Shown in pieces: positions 21,151-31,486 of a stretch of 64,000 nucleotides of DNA (positions are counted from its first letter, which is position 1; each line of letters opens with the position of its first letter). A program made the translations under genes and the position numbers. The notes under the pieces were generated by a model. The model was not told the DNA's origin, made no database searches, and worked only from the letters and a program-made list of their open reading frames with translations. The stretch is taken from assembly GCA_963513935.1 (NCBI GenBank), contig OY740774.1:26989949-27053948 (forward strand). The letters run 5' to 3'. The stretch comes from Aphrophora alni. Taxonomy: Eukaryota > Arthropoda > Insecta > Hemiptera > Aphrophoridae.

Positions 21151-22414
21151 ATTTAGGTCCGACCGGATGAGTAATATCTGCAACCGACTTTATTATCCAA
21201 CAGAGTTCGCCACATGTCAGTAACCCGTATTGTTTAGAACCTACAACGTATTTATCACAAAAACCCGTTTTACCGATATATTCAACGAAAAAAAAGTTCT
21301 TTTCTTCAACTCAACTTTTAGCATAGTAAATGGATTCGTAGAGAAATGAATTATACGCCATTGAAAAGCTCGTGTTTCAATCTTTTAGAGCTGTCTAGCC
21401 TGATTTTCGTATTTAGATTAGAACAAATTCAAATAATTCCCATAATTCGTCACTTTCGCCGGCAGGGAGCTGCACTTGACGGCTGTCGAAAAACTAGAGG
21501 TTTTCACACTTCTGTGTTGTAATTTTTTGTAAACATTCATTCCTGTCCAAAAAGCACAAGTTGGCACTATTTTATAGTATTTTTCTTCCTCTTTCAAACT
21601 ACGTATTCCAAATTTATCCTAGCTTTTATAGCTTATGAGTTATATTATATTTTATAAACCAGTAACCAAAAATCTAAGATTGTTTCGGATCTGGAATGAG
21701 TTTAGTGGCCGTGAAATATCGATGACTTGTATTTATCTTTGGTCACAGGTTTTAATCTCTTTGTAAAGAGGAACATCTGCTCTTTTATTTGATATGAAGC
21801 TCCAAGTCATAGCCTTACTTCTATCAATATTTATTCCCTCCCAAAAAGCACATTTTTAGCCATTCTACCGGCAGACTTTGTGAGAAAGCTGTAAGTAAGT
21901 GTCGTTGTGTTGTGTGAAACTATTTTATATCTAGTGAAAATATTTTCTTATTTGTAGTGTTTTATTATTATAATTTGTTTCTACAAGTTATAATATATGT
22001 GTTATTATTTCTAAAGTTTATATTTTTGAGTGATTTACGGTTTTTGAGGGATTTTGAGCTAGGCCTAACCTAGCTAGCATGCATAAAAGAATATTATCTT
22101 TTGTGAAGTGTTTTATTTATTATAATTTGTATATACAAGTTATAATATATGAGTTATTATTTCTAAAGTTTATATTTTTGAGTGATTTACGGTTTTTGAG
22201 CGATTTTGAGCTAGGCCTAACTTAGCTAGCATGCATAAAAGAATATTTTCTTGTGATTTTGGCCTAGCTTAGATGTGGCCTTATATATATATAATAGTTA
22301 GGCCTAGGCCTATTTACTTATTCTCAGTGTTTTATTCTTATAATTTCAGAACAATTTATTTATAATAAAACAACAATATAATATAATCAGAACAATAACT
22401 AAAAAATATTAAAT
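21151..22414. other. 5' non-coding region of piggyBac B
   Basis: No gene. It holds AT-rich leader sequence with AGGCCTA-type motifs and the 152-bp duplication noted separately. The left end of piggyBac B was not found. Confidence 0.4.
21960..22256 (+). repeat. 152-bp tandem duplication
   Basis: Two adjacent copies (about 21960-22104 and 22111-22256) share GTTATTATTTCTAAAGTTTA, GTGATTTACGGTTTTTGAG and CTAGCTAGCATGCATAAAA-type words almost exactly. They lie in the leader of piggyBac B. Confidence 0.85.
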
Positions 22415-24439
22415 ATGGCATTCAGAATTGTAGACACTCATTACGAGCGTGACGACATTATCGAGGGTCTAATGATGGACCCCGATCTGTCTGACATCGA
22501 AGATCCGGAGGGTTTGGGGGGCGCAAATTATGACTTCTCCTCCAAGGAATCCTCAAGATGTGAGGACTACTTTTGACGATGACCTGTCAGCAGATGACAT
22601 CTCAGATGGGTGTAATATTGGAGATGGTAGTTCTGACTATCTCGATGATTCCTTGGTTATAGAAGATATAGCCCAAATGGCTGATTTTGTGTCCATAGTT
22701 GATGTTCCTGAACCTCAAGTAAATGTATCACACACACCTACATTTGCACAGATCAATCTTGATCAACCAGGACCGTCAAACATAACACCTACTCAAACAA
22801 CAACACGAACAAATAGGAAAAGACAATATACACGAACACAACCACTGACTCCATGGGTAAGAGTATATCCGCCTGAGCAAACGATCGATATAGAGCGTGA
22901 ATTTACAGTTACTAATGCAGGGCCAAGAAATACTCCTGTTATTTCAAATCCTTTAGCATTTTTGACATTGTTTATGACCGGTGCAATGTGGGCTCTTATG
23001 GTTGAACAAACTAATAGGTGTGCACATGCATTGTTACGTCAAATGCGTGAAACTGGAATGTTGAGACAACATTCCAGAATTGCATCGTGGTTTGACGTAA
23101 CCGTAAATGAAATGCAAATATTCTGGGGTATGTTGATCAACATGGGACTTACACCAAGAAAGAATATTACAGAATATTGGAACACAACAGATCATCAATA
23201 TATAGCCTTTTACCCCAATAAGATGAGTCTCCGACGCTTTCAACTTATTATGTCGATGTTTCATGTATCATTCAATGAAGGTCCGGGCCTATTACGTGGT
23301 GAACCAGGGTTTGACCCTTGGACAAAAGTCCGGGCGTTCATTGATATGATGAATGACATATTCAAGATGTATTTTGTTCCAAGCCAACAGGTTTGTATTG
23401 ATGAGAGTATGATTGGCATGAAAAACCGGTGTGCTTTCATACAATACATGCCCAATAAGAGACACTGTCAGTTTGGGATAAAAAAGTTTGAAATTTGTGA
23501 CTCTGCTACATCCTATGTTCTGCATGCCTCTTTGTACAGCGGTAGAGACTTTCTGTCCAATGATCCAGACCCTTTCACCCAAAAAGTAGTCAAGGAACTG
23601 ATGACAAAAACAGACTGTTTGGGAAAGGGCTACCACCTGTTCACTGACAACTTCTACACTAAGATACCTCTTTGCCGCTATTTGTTATCGCAAAACACCT
23701 ACTTGTCAGGAACGATTAACAAAATCAGCAAAGAGCTTCCTAAAACAATGCACAAAGCCAAACAAGCTGTTGGAGAATCCTTGTATATCAGGAAAGGCAA
23801 AGTACTTGTCCTGAAATACCTGGAGAAAAAAAGTCGGAAACCTGTCCACCTGGTTTCCACAGCTTGTCACGCTGAAGACATTGGTGTACGAAACAGAAGG
23901 GGTGGTGGTGTCAAACTCAGACCGTTTGTCATTCATCAGTACAACTGTTCTATGGGTGGTGTGGATAATAAAGGCAGGTGTATCTATCATGTATCTCTTG
24001 ATAGGCCCTGTAAGAAATACTGACGTAAGATAGTTTACAACTTTATCGACATGGCCATCTTCAATGCTTGGATTTTGTTCAAGGCACAGAATCCAAACAT
24101 GAAAAGACGGCACGCTTTCATGACCGGTTCAGTTGGCAAACTATGTTACGTACCCCAAATTGACGCTTCTCCTTCTCTTGCTCATACGGATATGCGGTTA
24201 CGTAGTGCTCAGTCAACCTCCACAGATTTAACAACTGTAAACTCTCACATACTCACACACATGAATGGTAAAAAAGTAAAATTGTGTGTAGTATGTTTAG
24301 AGACCGGTGCAAACGCAGATCACCTTGGTGGTGTCCCCAGTGTAACGCTGGTGTACACAGGCATTGTTTCAGTAAAATGGTACATTACTTGAGGAAAGGG
24401 AAGGGCAGGAGATTCGCTAGGCCTCAAAATCAGCCATAA
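22415..24439 (+). pseudogene. piggyBac-family transposase, decayed (piggyBac B)
   Basis: The original start is probably ATG 22415 (MAFRIVDTHYERDDI); a frameshift in a run of six Gs near 22517 separates it from the long frame 22530-24023. That frame keeps CIDESMIGMKNRC, FTDNFYTKIP and CSMGGVDNKG, so the DDD triad is intact. At 24021 the expected Trp of KKYWRKI is TGA. The frame then reopens (KIVYNFIDMAIFNAW) to LCVVCLETGANAD, where a further frameshift near 24318 disrupts the C-terminal zinc-binding domain (CPQCNAGVH recoverable in the other frame). With three lesions this copy is inactive unless supplied in trans. About half of the residues match piggyBac A by eye. Confidence 0.88.
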
Positions 24440-24686
24440 GGATCGCCGCCCTCCCAACTACAAACCTACGTCACCGCACTGGACACCACTACTGGATGCC
24501 ATACAAAATGTAAGTTCATAAAATTTATTTTATTTTACCTTATATTTGGTTTTATATTATAATTTAGAAATGTTTACATATATGTAATATTGTAACCTAA
24601 CCTAGGCCAAACTGTCAGATTTGTTTTCCATGCCAACATTTTCCGCTAATGAGTTGATTATTATTTATATATTTTAGCAGATATCT

Positions 24687-25225
24687 TTTTACAAGTATAT
24701 TATACAGCTTCTGTATATATTTCAATAACCTAAAATAAGTTTTCAGGTGTTATATACAAGTTTGTATATGAATATTTCCGTGAAATTTAGTAGGCGTAAA
24801 ATTACAAAGGGTAATTACGAGGGAAACCACGGCTGAAAAACCGTGGAAATGTACGTTAATAAAATTGTGGCTGCTAAACCAAAACAGACGAACTCTATAA
24901 GGTGTACAAATGATGAGAGCCTAACAGCGGCTATTGAAGGAAGGGTTGTCACATACGAAGTTATGCCGACAGGTGGTTCCGTGTGTGACAGGTGAAGCCC
25001 TTAGGAGGTTAGGGTTTAGTGGGTATGCCACTTTGGCGAGTCCCACACACCGGAAGCCGCGATCGGCTCCTGATGGTGCGTAAAGCATTCCCCCCTCCTC
25101 GGAAAAAAAAAATTTTACAAGTATATTATACAGCTTCTGTATATATTTCAATAACCTAAAATAAGTTTTCAGGTGTTATATACAAGTTTGTATATGAATA
25201 TTTCCTTGAAATTTTGTAGGCGTAA
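24687..25225 (+). repeat. 113-bp direct repeats flanking a 313-bp insertion
   Basis: 24687-24799 and 25113-25225 are identical except for about two bases. The intervening 313 bp is unrelated to the flanks, so the repeats look like an unusually long target-site duplication. Confidence 0.8.
24800..25112 (+). mobile_element. Short LINE-like or SINE-like insertion with A tail
   Basis: This 313-bp block is far more GC-rich than its surroundings, contains a 6-bp-stem hairpin (24827-24846) and ends in about ten As. The stretch 24990-25080 (AGGTTAGGGTTTAGTGGG, CCGGAAGCCGCGATCGGCT) resembles a non-LTR 3' UTR. There is no ORF. Class is uncertain. Confidence 0.5.
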
Positions 25226-26101
25226 GGACAATTTTTCTCGTTCTTGGCTACCTAACTCCAAAATGTGTCCACCTAAAATATTTTTCACTACACACCTAAA
25301 TTCTATGTACCTTTCTGAATATAATGTTATATAGAAGTTGTGTCTAAAATATATATTACTATTTTTGGTGATTTATTGGGAAAAAAAGGATAAATTTACT
25401 TTTATTTTGTAAAATCTATATTTTTTTTTAGAAAATGTAACTTTTTTTTTCCCCCCTAAATATATTCACAAATATATTATAAATCTGTAGTAATTATTGA
25501 AAATATTCCAAAAAATTTTTTGTATGGTTTACATTACAATTACTGTGAAATTATTCTCTCCGCTACCCTCCAATTTTTTGGTATTTGACCAAAAAACCCC
25601 AAATTAGCTACAACTAACATTTTTTTTCACTACACACCTACATTCTATGCACCTTTCTGAACATAATGAGATATAGAACTTTTGTATAAAATATATATTA
25701 CTATATTTGGTAAATTATTGAAAGAAAAAAGACCAAATTCCCTTTTTCCGTAAACTATTTTTTGTTTTTTTTTTTAAATGTAACAAATTTTTTTTTCCTA
25801 AATATATATTCAAAAATATTACACAAAACTTTTGTATATCTTAGAAAAAGGTGGTAAGCTTTTGATTTTGGGTGATACAGGTATATCTGAAAAATGATAG
25901 CATCATTTTTTGACATGTAACATACTTACTCCAAAACCGTTTCAAAAAAAAAATTTTATTACATAGATGAATTCTATGCATCTTTCTGAGAAAAATGATG
26001 TCTTATAAGTTAGGTTTTGTTATATATTAATATATTTTATTAATTTTTAAACAAACGAAGAATTTTTAGGAAAATTAACATGCGCCTGTTATAAGGTCTA
26101 A

Positions 26102-26631
26102 GAAGGCGGATGTAAATAGAACAGGAAACAAAAAAAATCGTGTTAAAACAATGGGAGGAAAAGTTCTTGAATTTCATTGAAGGTGAATCTAACCCCTCAA
26201 TTGTCAAATTGAAAGGATCTGTTACAGCAGGGGTAACAACAATTGCATCGCAGAATTTCCAAGAACAATCTGGAGACCTGGATTATACCGAGGAAGAAGA
26301 TGATCCGAAAGAAATGCCTCAATGTGGATCATCCAAGCAAAACACATCACAGCTTGAAACATTGTCATTTATTTCTCCTGTTTCCAAACAACAGGCAAAA
26401 AATAAAAAGAAAAACCTACCTGAAACTGACGAAACAAAAAATTTAACATCGGAACTACAACGTTTAGTTCTACTGGAACAGTTGAATTTTTTCAGAAAAT
26501 CACAGCAGCTACTTGATTTGAAATTGAAAAGAGAACTTCAGAGGGAGGAGAGAATTGATAGACTAATAAACGTCAATGAAGACTTATTGTTAATGAGTAT
26601 GTTACCAGGTGATGGTGGAGCAGGGAACTGA
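26102..26631 (+). pseudogene. PIF/Harbinger Myb/SANT-like accessory protein, C-terminal part
   Basis: The frame from 26143 encodes LKQWEEKFLNFIEGE, an acidic linker (YTEEEDDPKE) and a long helical tail (LQRLVLLEQLNFFRKSQQ, LKRELQREERIDRL). This is the layout of the Myb-like partner that helps Harbinger transposase reach the nucleus and the element ends. The DNA-binding N-terminus is missing: a different frame upstream (KADVNRTGNKKN) is joined by a frameshift near 26138, and piggyBac-derived sequence begins at about 26090. It converges on the nuclease gene at 27318-28230. Confidence 0.6.
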
Positions 26632-27197
26632 TTTTGTACTGTTATGTTTGTATATGTATTTTTTGTATTCTTGTATTTTAGTGTTTTTGTTAGTTAAATA
26701 CAAACCCATTAAACAAAAAAAATTTTTTTTTTAAAACTATAAAACGACTAAACCCTTGTGGGGTCTTTAAGATTGCAGTACTCACACTGAATACCTGTAG
26801 TCATGGTCCCCAGTGGGGTATTTGTGACCACGGATCCCGTTGAGTTATCAGTGGTTATATACCCTAGTGGGGGGGTACCTGATGGTCCCCAGTAGGATAT
26901 CTGTGATCATTGGACCATTATGCACCCGTTGGGTGCATCTCACTCGGGTCACACAACGACTACACCTACTACTGACACCTCAACGGGATCCATGACTTCA
27001 CAAAAACCCCACTCAGGACCATGACTACAGGTACTCACACGAGTACTGCAATCTTAAAGACCCCACAAGGGTTTAGTCGTTTTATAGTTGTTTTTTGTTT
27101 TATTTTGTTTCTTTTGGAATGGGGTTTGTATTTAATTAACAAAAATTCAAGAATACAAAAAAATACATATACAAAAGTAACAGTACAAAATCAGTTA
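26625..27197. repeat. Imperfect palindrome of about 570 bp between the Harbinger genes
   Basis: Outer arms 26625-26715 and 27116-27197 (around GATTTTGTACTGTTA) and inner arms 26734-26783 and 27041-27088 (AAACCCTTGTGGGGTCTTTA) are nested inverted repeats. Weaker complementarity continues inward (ACCTGTAGTCATGGTCC with GGACCATGACTACAGGT). The left arm begins at the stop codon of the Myb-like ORF. A partial third copy of the arm sequence follows at 27198-27263. Confidence 0.85.
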
Positions 27198-27317
27198 AGG
27201 GTTTAGTCGTATTACATTTTTTGTTTGTTTTGTTGTTTTTTGAATGGGGTTTGTATTTATATATGGCTACAGATATGCCAATGGGCTATCACTTGTACTG
27301 TTGTATGTTAAAATGTC

Positions 27318-28230
27318 TTATTTTACTGCAATTTCTGATATACTATTATATTTGCCAAATCCATTCTTCTTTGTTGTCCCCTGATGCGTATAGGCGAGCT
27401 CGCTGTACTGAGGAACGTGGACTTCTTCATTGTTTTCTTCATTAAGATCAAATTCTTCAGCAGGAAGTTCAAAATCTTCATCATTAAGGCGTTTTGCTAC
27501 GTTATGTAAAATAAAGCAGCAAACCATGATGGATGGTATGTTCTCAAGGTTAATTCTTAGTTTGTGCTGCAGCATAGGGAATCTCTGTTTTAATTGGCCA
27601 AAACACCTTTCAATAGTAACTCTTTCTCGTGTTAAACATCTGTTACAACATATTTCAACTGGTGTCCGTGGAGGTGAAAACGGTGTCATCAACCAAGGTG
27701 CGATCCCGTATCCTGAATCTGCAATTATCAAAGATTCTCCTATGTTTTTTTTTCATGACATGGTAAATCTCTGATTTCCTCCAAATTCTTGCGTCATGTA
27801 CAGAACCAGGCCAAGAGGCATCGACACTGGTAAATTCATCCAAGGCATTGCAAGTTGCTTGCACGTTTACACTTGCAAACCATTTCCTATTTATGTACTC
27901 ATCCCCATGTTCGAATGGCTTGACAATGGGAATAGGTGTGCAATCTATTACTCCTATTGCATTTGAAAATCGGTACTTCGCTTGCCACTAAGCTTTCTCA
28001 AGTTCCATTTCTTCAACGTTCGTGGAAAACTAAGTCTTGATCCACACTCCACTTTTGTTCAGTATTGCAGTTCTCACAGACGAAATTGTCTTTGACACGG
28101 TTGATCTATGGATCCCTATATCTTCTCCAACTCCAACTTGAAAGCCCGGGTCGAAAATGTACCTCAAAAACGTTTTCATTCTGTTAAGGTTTGTTAAAGC
28201 ACCACCACGACGTTCTTCATATTCCCCCAA
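27318..28230 (-). pseudogene. PIF/Harbinger (HARBI1-like) transposase
   Basis: On the minus strand the translation gives a helix-turn-helix region (GVGEDIGIHRSTVSKTISSV), then after a stop near 28025 GVIDCTPIPIVKPFEHGDEY and INRKWFASVNVQATCNA. SVDASWPGSVHDARIW holds the first catalytic Asp. A slip in an A9 run (about 27745) shifts frame to IIADSGYGIAPWL (second Asp) and ERVTIERCFGQLKQRFP (catalytic Glu). The C-terminus is MVCCFILHNVAK. The triad is complete but the stop and frameshift make it a pseudogene. It converges with the Myb-like gene, the usual Harbinger two-gene arrangement. Confidence 0.85.
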
Positions 28231-28419
28231 AAAGTGGTCAGCAATCCATTACAGTATACATTTTCCCTACTAAACCTGTACAATGAACGTTAGTTCTTAT
28301 TGTGTGAATTTCTACGAAGATCATACACTTTACAAGCACGAACTGGCATAAACTCGGCCATAACGTCTTTTAGGTGTTAACACTACGATGGTGAGTCTAC
28401 TACTAAGGAGACTCGCATA

Positions 28420-28625
28420 TTTCCGAGTGGGCACTCAGCGAACAGAGTACGCACTCGGTTTTATTCACCTCAAAACAAGAGTGCCTACTCGTAGTCACGT
28501 AGCTGTTCATCGTTGCGAGTGCCGACTCGAGACCTGAGTCGAGTCTGTCCGTTTTATTCAACAGGTAGGTGAGTAGGCACTCGCAAACAACGATAATCGA
28601 GTGGGCACTCGCAAAGTCAAACTTT
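28420..28625. repeat. Cluster of GAGTGNNNACTC-type palindromic motifs
   Basis: At least five 12-15 bp near-palindromes occur within 200 bp: CGAGTGGGCACTC, GAGTGCCTACTCG, CGAGTGCCGACTCG, GAGTAGGCACTCG and CGAGTGGGCACTCGC. They lie upstream of the Harbinger transposase start, probably in the subterminal part of the element. Confidence 0.75.
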
Positions 28626-29183
28626 TATTCACATGTCCCATTATCGCCTTTGCAGCTTATGTTAACTAATATAACTATAAAATAAAATGTTAAGTGACTT
28701 TTGGATCACCCTGATTTTACCTCTAATAAACCTGTACGATGCCGATATTTATTACATGATTAAATTAGTCACGAATTAGGTCAACGTAGATCTTAAAACG
28801 AATTAGAGTGCCTGCTCCCAATTGGTTAGTAATTTCATTTGCACTTAATTGATTGTAAATTACTCCAGTTCATAAATTGTGTTACAGGCTATTTTAAAAA
28901 AGGCAAGCGACAGGAATTTATTATTAGCTCAAATATTTTTAGTTTATACTAAATATTTTTGGGAATCTGTTTTAATACATTAAAAGAAGAAATATGTTTT
29001 GCGTTTGTAAGGGGCGTAATATTTTATGACAATTTATAATCTTCTTAATCTTAATGCAAGTACAATATCTGTGGGATTTAAATCAAAAAAACCTTACGAC
29101 CTCATCGCCTTAAAAATCGTGTGTGTGGGTGGGGGGTGTTGGCAGGATTTGCCGTGAGAGTGTTGGGAAACTAGTCGGGTGAA
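28626..29183. other. No gene seen
   Basis: AT-rich, no ORF or repeat recognised. A short GT-rich run occurs at 29120-29140. Confidence 0.4.
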
Positions 29184-29900
29184 CTAGTTCCCTGTTGTGG
29201 TGACGTTAGCAACTGATGTACAGCTTTGGACAGCAATTACTTGTTTTACCTGATCTGCAAACAAACGAACCATCTCACACAGTTCCTTACAAGATGAACA
29301 TGTATTGCGGACTGAGGCAGATGTCGCATTTGCATACGATTTTCCTATGATAGAAGGTAGAGCAGTTCTTTGTCTGTACAGTTTCCTAACTTCAGGAAAA
29401 GAAAGTTTTTCTTTAGCAACAATTTCCAAAATCGCCTTCTCGACTTGATAATTTGGGCATATTTGTGAACGTGCAGGATGATCACCGCCGCAATTTGCAT
29501 ACTTTGCCTCAATAATAACTCTTCGAGTCCTTTTACACCACACTGTCAAAAAACTTCCTTTTTAGATCAAGTGCTGCTAACATGTCCAAATCCTTGGCAT
29601 CGGAAACAACGCCTTGGATTTGGAATCTATGGTCTAACAGTTAGACTGTGGAATTCAGCAAACACTCGCTCAGGAAGATTTGGAGTAGCAAAAGTTACAA
29701 TGAGAGAGCCAGTTGGTTTCTTCTCACTATTTTCTGTACAGAAAATTCATTCCACAATGACAATATGCTGTTCAGCGAGCTCTTTCTTTATTTCCTCCGT
29801 GTTCTCATTCAAGAGGACACGGCAAGAAATAACGCCTCTAGATGAGTAGAGAGTGCGACACTTGAGGACAAGAATGGAATGGGGGAAGGTGAGGGTGACC
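29184..29900 (-). pseudogene. LINE ORF1 (gag-like zinc-knuckle protein), decayed
   Basis: The minus strand gives VISCRVLLNENTEEIKKEL, then in other frames EKKPTGSLIVTFATPNLPE and RRCFRCQGFGHVSS, a CCHC knuckle. The frame 29549-29184 continues with YANCGGDHPARSQICPNY, a second knuckle, and EKLSFPEVRKLYRQR. This order is typical of ORF1 proteins of Jockey/I-type LINEs, which bind element RNA. At least two frameshifts are needed to join the parts. No ORF2 follows; 28626-29183 is non-coding. Confidence 0.8.
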
Positions 29901-29984
29901 ACGTGACCTATATCCCTCCCCCTGGCCCCTCCCCCTTCCCTTTGTTCCTCCCCCATGGAACCACCCCTTACCCCTCCCCCCCTT

Positions 29985-30222
29985 TCCTGCCCACCATCCG
30001 CCTGACGCCTGTGACTTAATTTGGAGACGCTATTTTGTTGTTTTACCTAACCCCATACCCCATCCCAATGTCTCCTCCCCATACCCCTTCCCTTGCCCTT
30101 CCCCTTGCCCACCATCCGCCTGACGCCTGTGACGTAATTTGGAGACGCCATTTTGTTGTTTTGCCCCTCCCCATACCCCCTCCCCATACCCACCATCCAT
30201 CATTTTGTTGACGTAATTTGCT
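29985..30222 (-). repeat. 118-bp tandem repeat, pyrimidine-rich
   Basis: ACCATCCGCCTGACGCCTGT with GGAGACGC(T/C)ATTTTGTTG occurs at 29993 and 30111, with a partial third copy near 30190. It lies just upstream of LINE ORF1 on the minus strand, so it may be promoter monomers of that element (inference). Confidence 0.7.
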
Positions 30223-30246
30223 GCATTGCTCTGCTACCAGTCATCA

Positions 30247-30318
30247 GACACTTTTTGGGATTCGAACCTGTGAAGTTCGGATTTGAAGGCAGACACACTA
30301 CCGACTGAGCTATTGTGC
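30247..30318 (-). tRNA. tRNA-like sequence, degenerate (SINE head or tRNA pseudogene)
   Basis: The minus strand has TAGCTCAGTCGG (a perfect A-box type sequence) and GGTTCGAATCC (perfect B box) with normal tRNA spacing. The acceptor stem pairs at only about five of seven positions, and the T stem and anticodon stem are poor. The Pol III promoter boxes are real features, but a functional tRNA is unlikely. Confidence 0.5.
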
Positions 30319-30397
30319 ATAGTATTATTAGTCTTATTGTGGACGATGTTTCATACTGTTTTTGCAACCTATTTACCAACTGAATTATCATGTAAGG

Positions 30398-30600
30398 AAC
30401 CTTTTTACCAACCCAAAGATAACATTACCAACCGATTAACCAACCAAAATATACTTTTAACAACCGATTAACCAACCAAAATATCATGTTAGCAACCGAT
30501 TAACCAACCCAAAGATACCACTAATAACCGATTAACCAACCAAAATATATTTTTAGCAACCGATATGCCAACCCAAACATCCAATCGGTAACCGATATAC
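30398..30600 (+). repeat. 32-bp minisatellite, about six copies
   Basis: The unit AACCGATTAACCAACCAAAA plus about 12 bp recurs with 32-bp period at 30430, 30462, 30494, 30526 and 30558, with partial copies on both sides. Confidence 0.9.
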
Positions 30601-30751
30601 CTGTAAGCGACCGATGGATTTGCCCGCATCCACTTGCAGCCATTTTTACAAACTTGTCTTTGCTCCCCCCCCTCTCCCTGGGAGAACCAGAGTACCCCCA
30701 CCACCACTTCCCACCAGAGCGCACCAGGTCTGCGTGTGCGTTGAAGTGACA

Positions 30752-30925
30752 AAATGGAGCATTCTGATTGGACGAGAAGCGACGGTGCAATTGAAGTTAT
30801 AAATGGAGCATTCTGATTGGACGAGAAGCGACGGTGCAATTGAAGTTATAAATGGAGCATTCTGATTGGACGAGAAGCGGCCACGTGACCAAATGAACGA
30901 TTCTGATTGGTCGAGAATAACTCCA
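30752..30925 (+). repeat. 49-bp tandem repeat with inverted CCAAT motifs
   Basis: AAATGGAGCATTCTGATTGG starts at about 30752, 30801 and 30850 with a divergent fourth copy at 30891. Each unit carries ATTGG, the reverse of CCAAT. It lies about 190 bp upstream of the Maverick genes and may be part of its promoter or terminal repeat. Confidence 0.85.
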
Positions 30926-31108
30926 TAAGAGCCCATGTTGTGGCCAAATCCCTGCCCTGACCTCTAGGTTACTCTCCCCAACAATATTCAAAAGTAGTGT
31001 CCACAGCCGGATGAGGTTACTCCATCGACTACCAGAGTGTAGCACCGGTCACCCAAATTTAAAACAAGGTGACTCGCACAGTTAGAGCTACTTGCCGTGA
31101 AAAGAGCT

Positions 31109-31486
31109 ATGGAGCCAATTTACATTGTTTCCTCGCAAAGTAGGGAGGCGAAAAAATTTCGTACTCTAAGGACTAAAATTCAGTTTAAATTTCATCCACC
31201 ACCCGAGAATGTCACGGAAATTGATTGGATAAAAAGAGGCTTTGAATGTTTGGTAGACAAAATGAAAAATGGAACAGCTGATGGTGATCTGTTGGGCTTT
31301 ACGTTTACTAGTCTCAATTTTAAAACAAAGACACCTGTATACGTTGCTTTTCGTAAAGCTTCTGACATCTCTGCAGATCTTTTATGGACAATTTTTGGCG
31401 GATTAATCCAAAGCAACGGTGAGACGGGAACAAGCAGCGATAATTTCGAGGTTACGTGCACAAGAGTATCTCCACGAAATAAATAG
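31109..31486 (+). pseudogene. Maverick protein-primed DNA polymerase B, N-terminal remnant (tentative)
   Basis: The ORF runs from ATG 31109 (MEPIYIVSSQSREAKK) to a TAA at 31484-31486, about 125 codons. The segment GFTFTSLNFKTKTPVYVAFR and LLWTIFGGLIQSN resembles the region upstream of the polymerase domain in Maverick PolB proteins, whose normal length exceeds 1000 residues. No exonuclease or polymerase motif is present, so the rest was deleted and the frame now ends before the integrase. Assignment rests on resemblance and position. Confidence 0.5.

Larger units (their letters stand above)
24440..26090 (+). repeat. 3' non-coding region of piggyBac B
   Basis: The 25300-26090 segment is repeated in reverse at 50791-51480, where it ends CCCTGCAGTGGTCGCATG next to TTAA. 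Here the same end is cut off at about 26090 (ends AACATGCG). It contains the LINE-like insertion and 113-bp direct repeats listed separately. Confidence 0.65.

Noticed and set aside
24021..24023. TGA as a possible selenocysteine or readthrough codon in piggyBac B
   Set aside because: The sister protein has Trp at this position (a single-base TGG to TGA change) and two further frameshifts exist, so ordinary decay explains it.
30247..30318. Functional tRNA gene
   Set aside because: Promoter boxes are good but acceptor, anticodon and T stems mispair; better seen as a SINE head or pseudogene.
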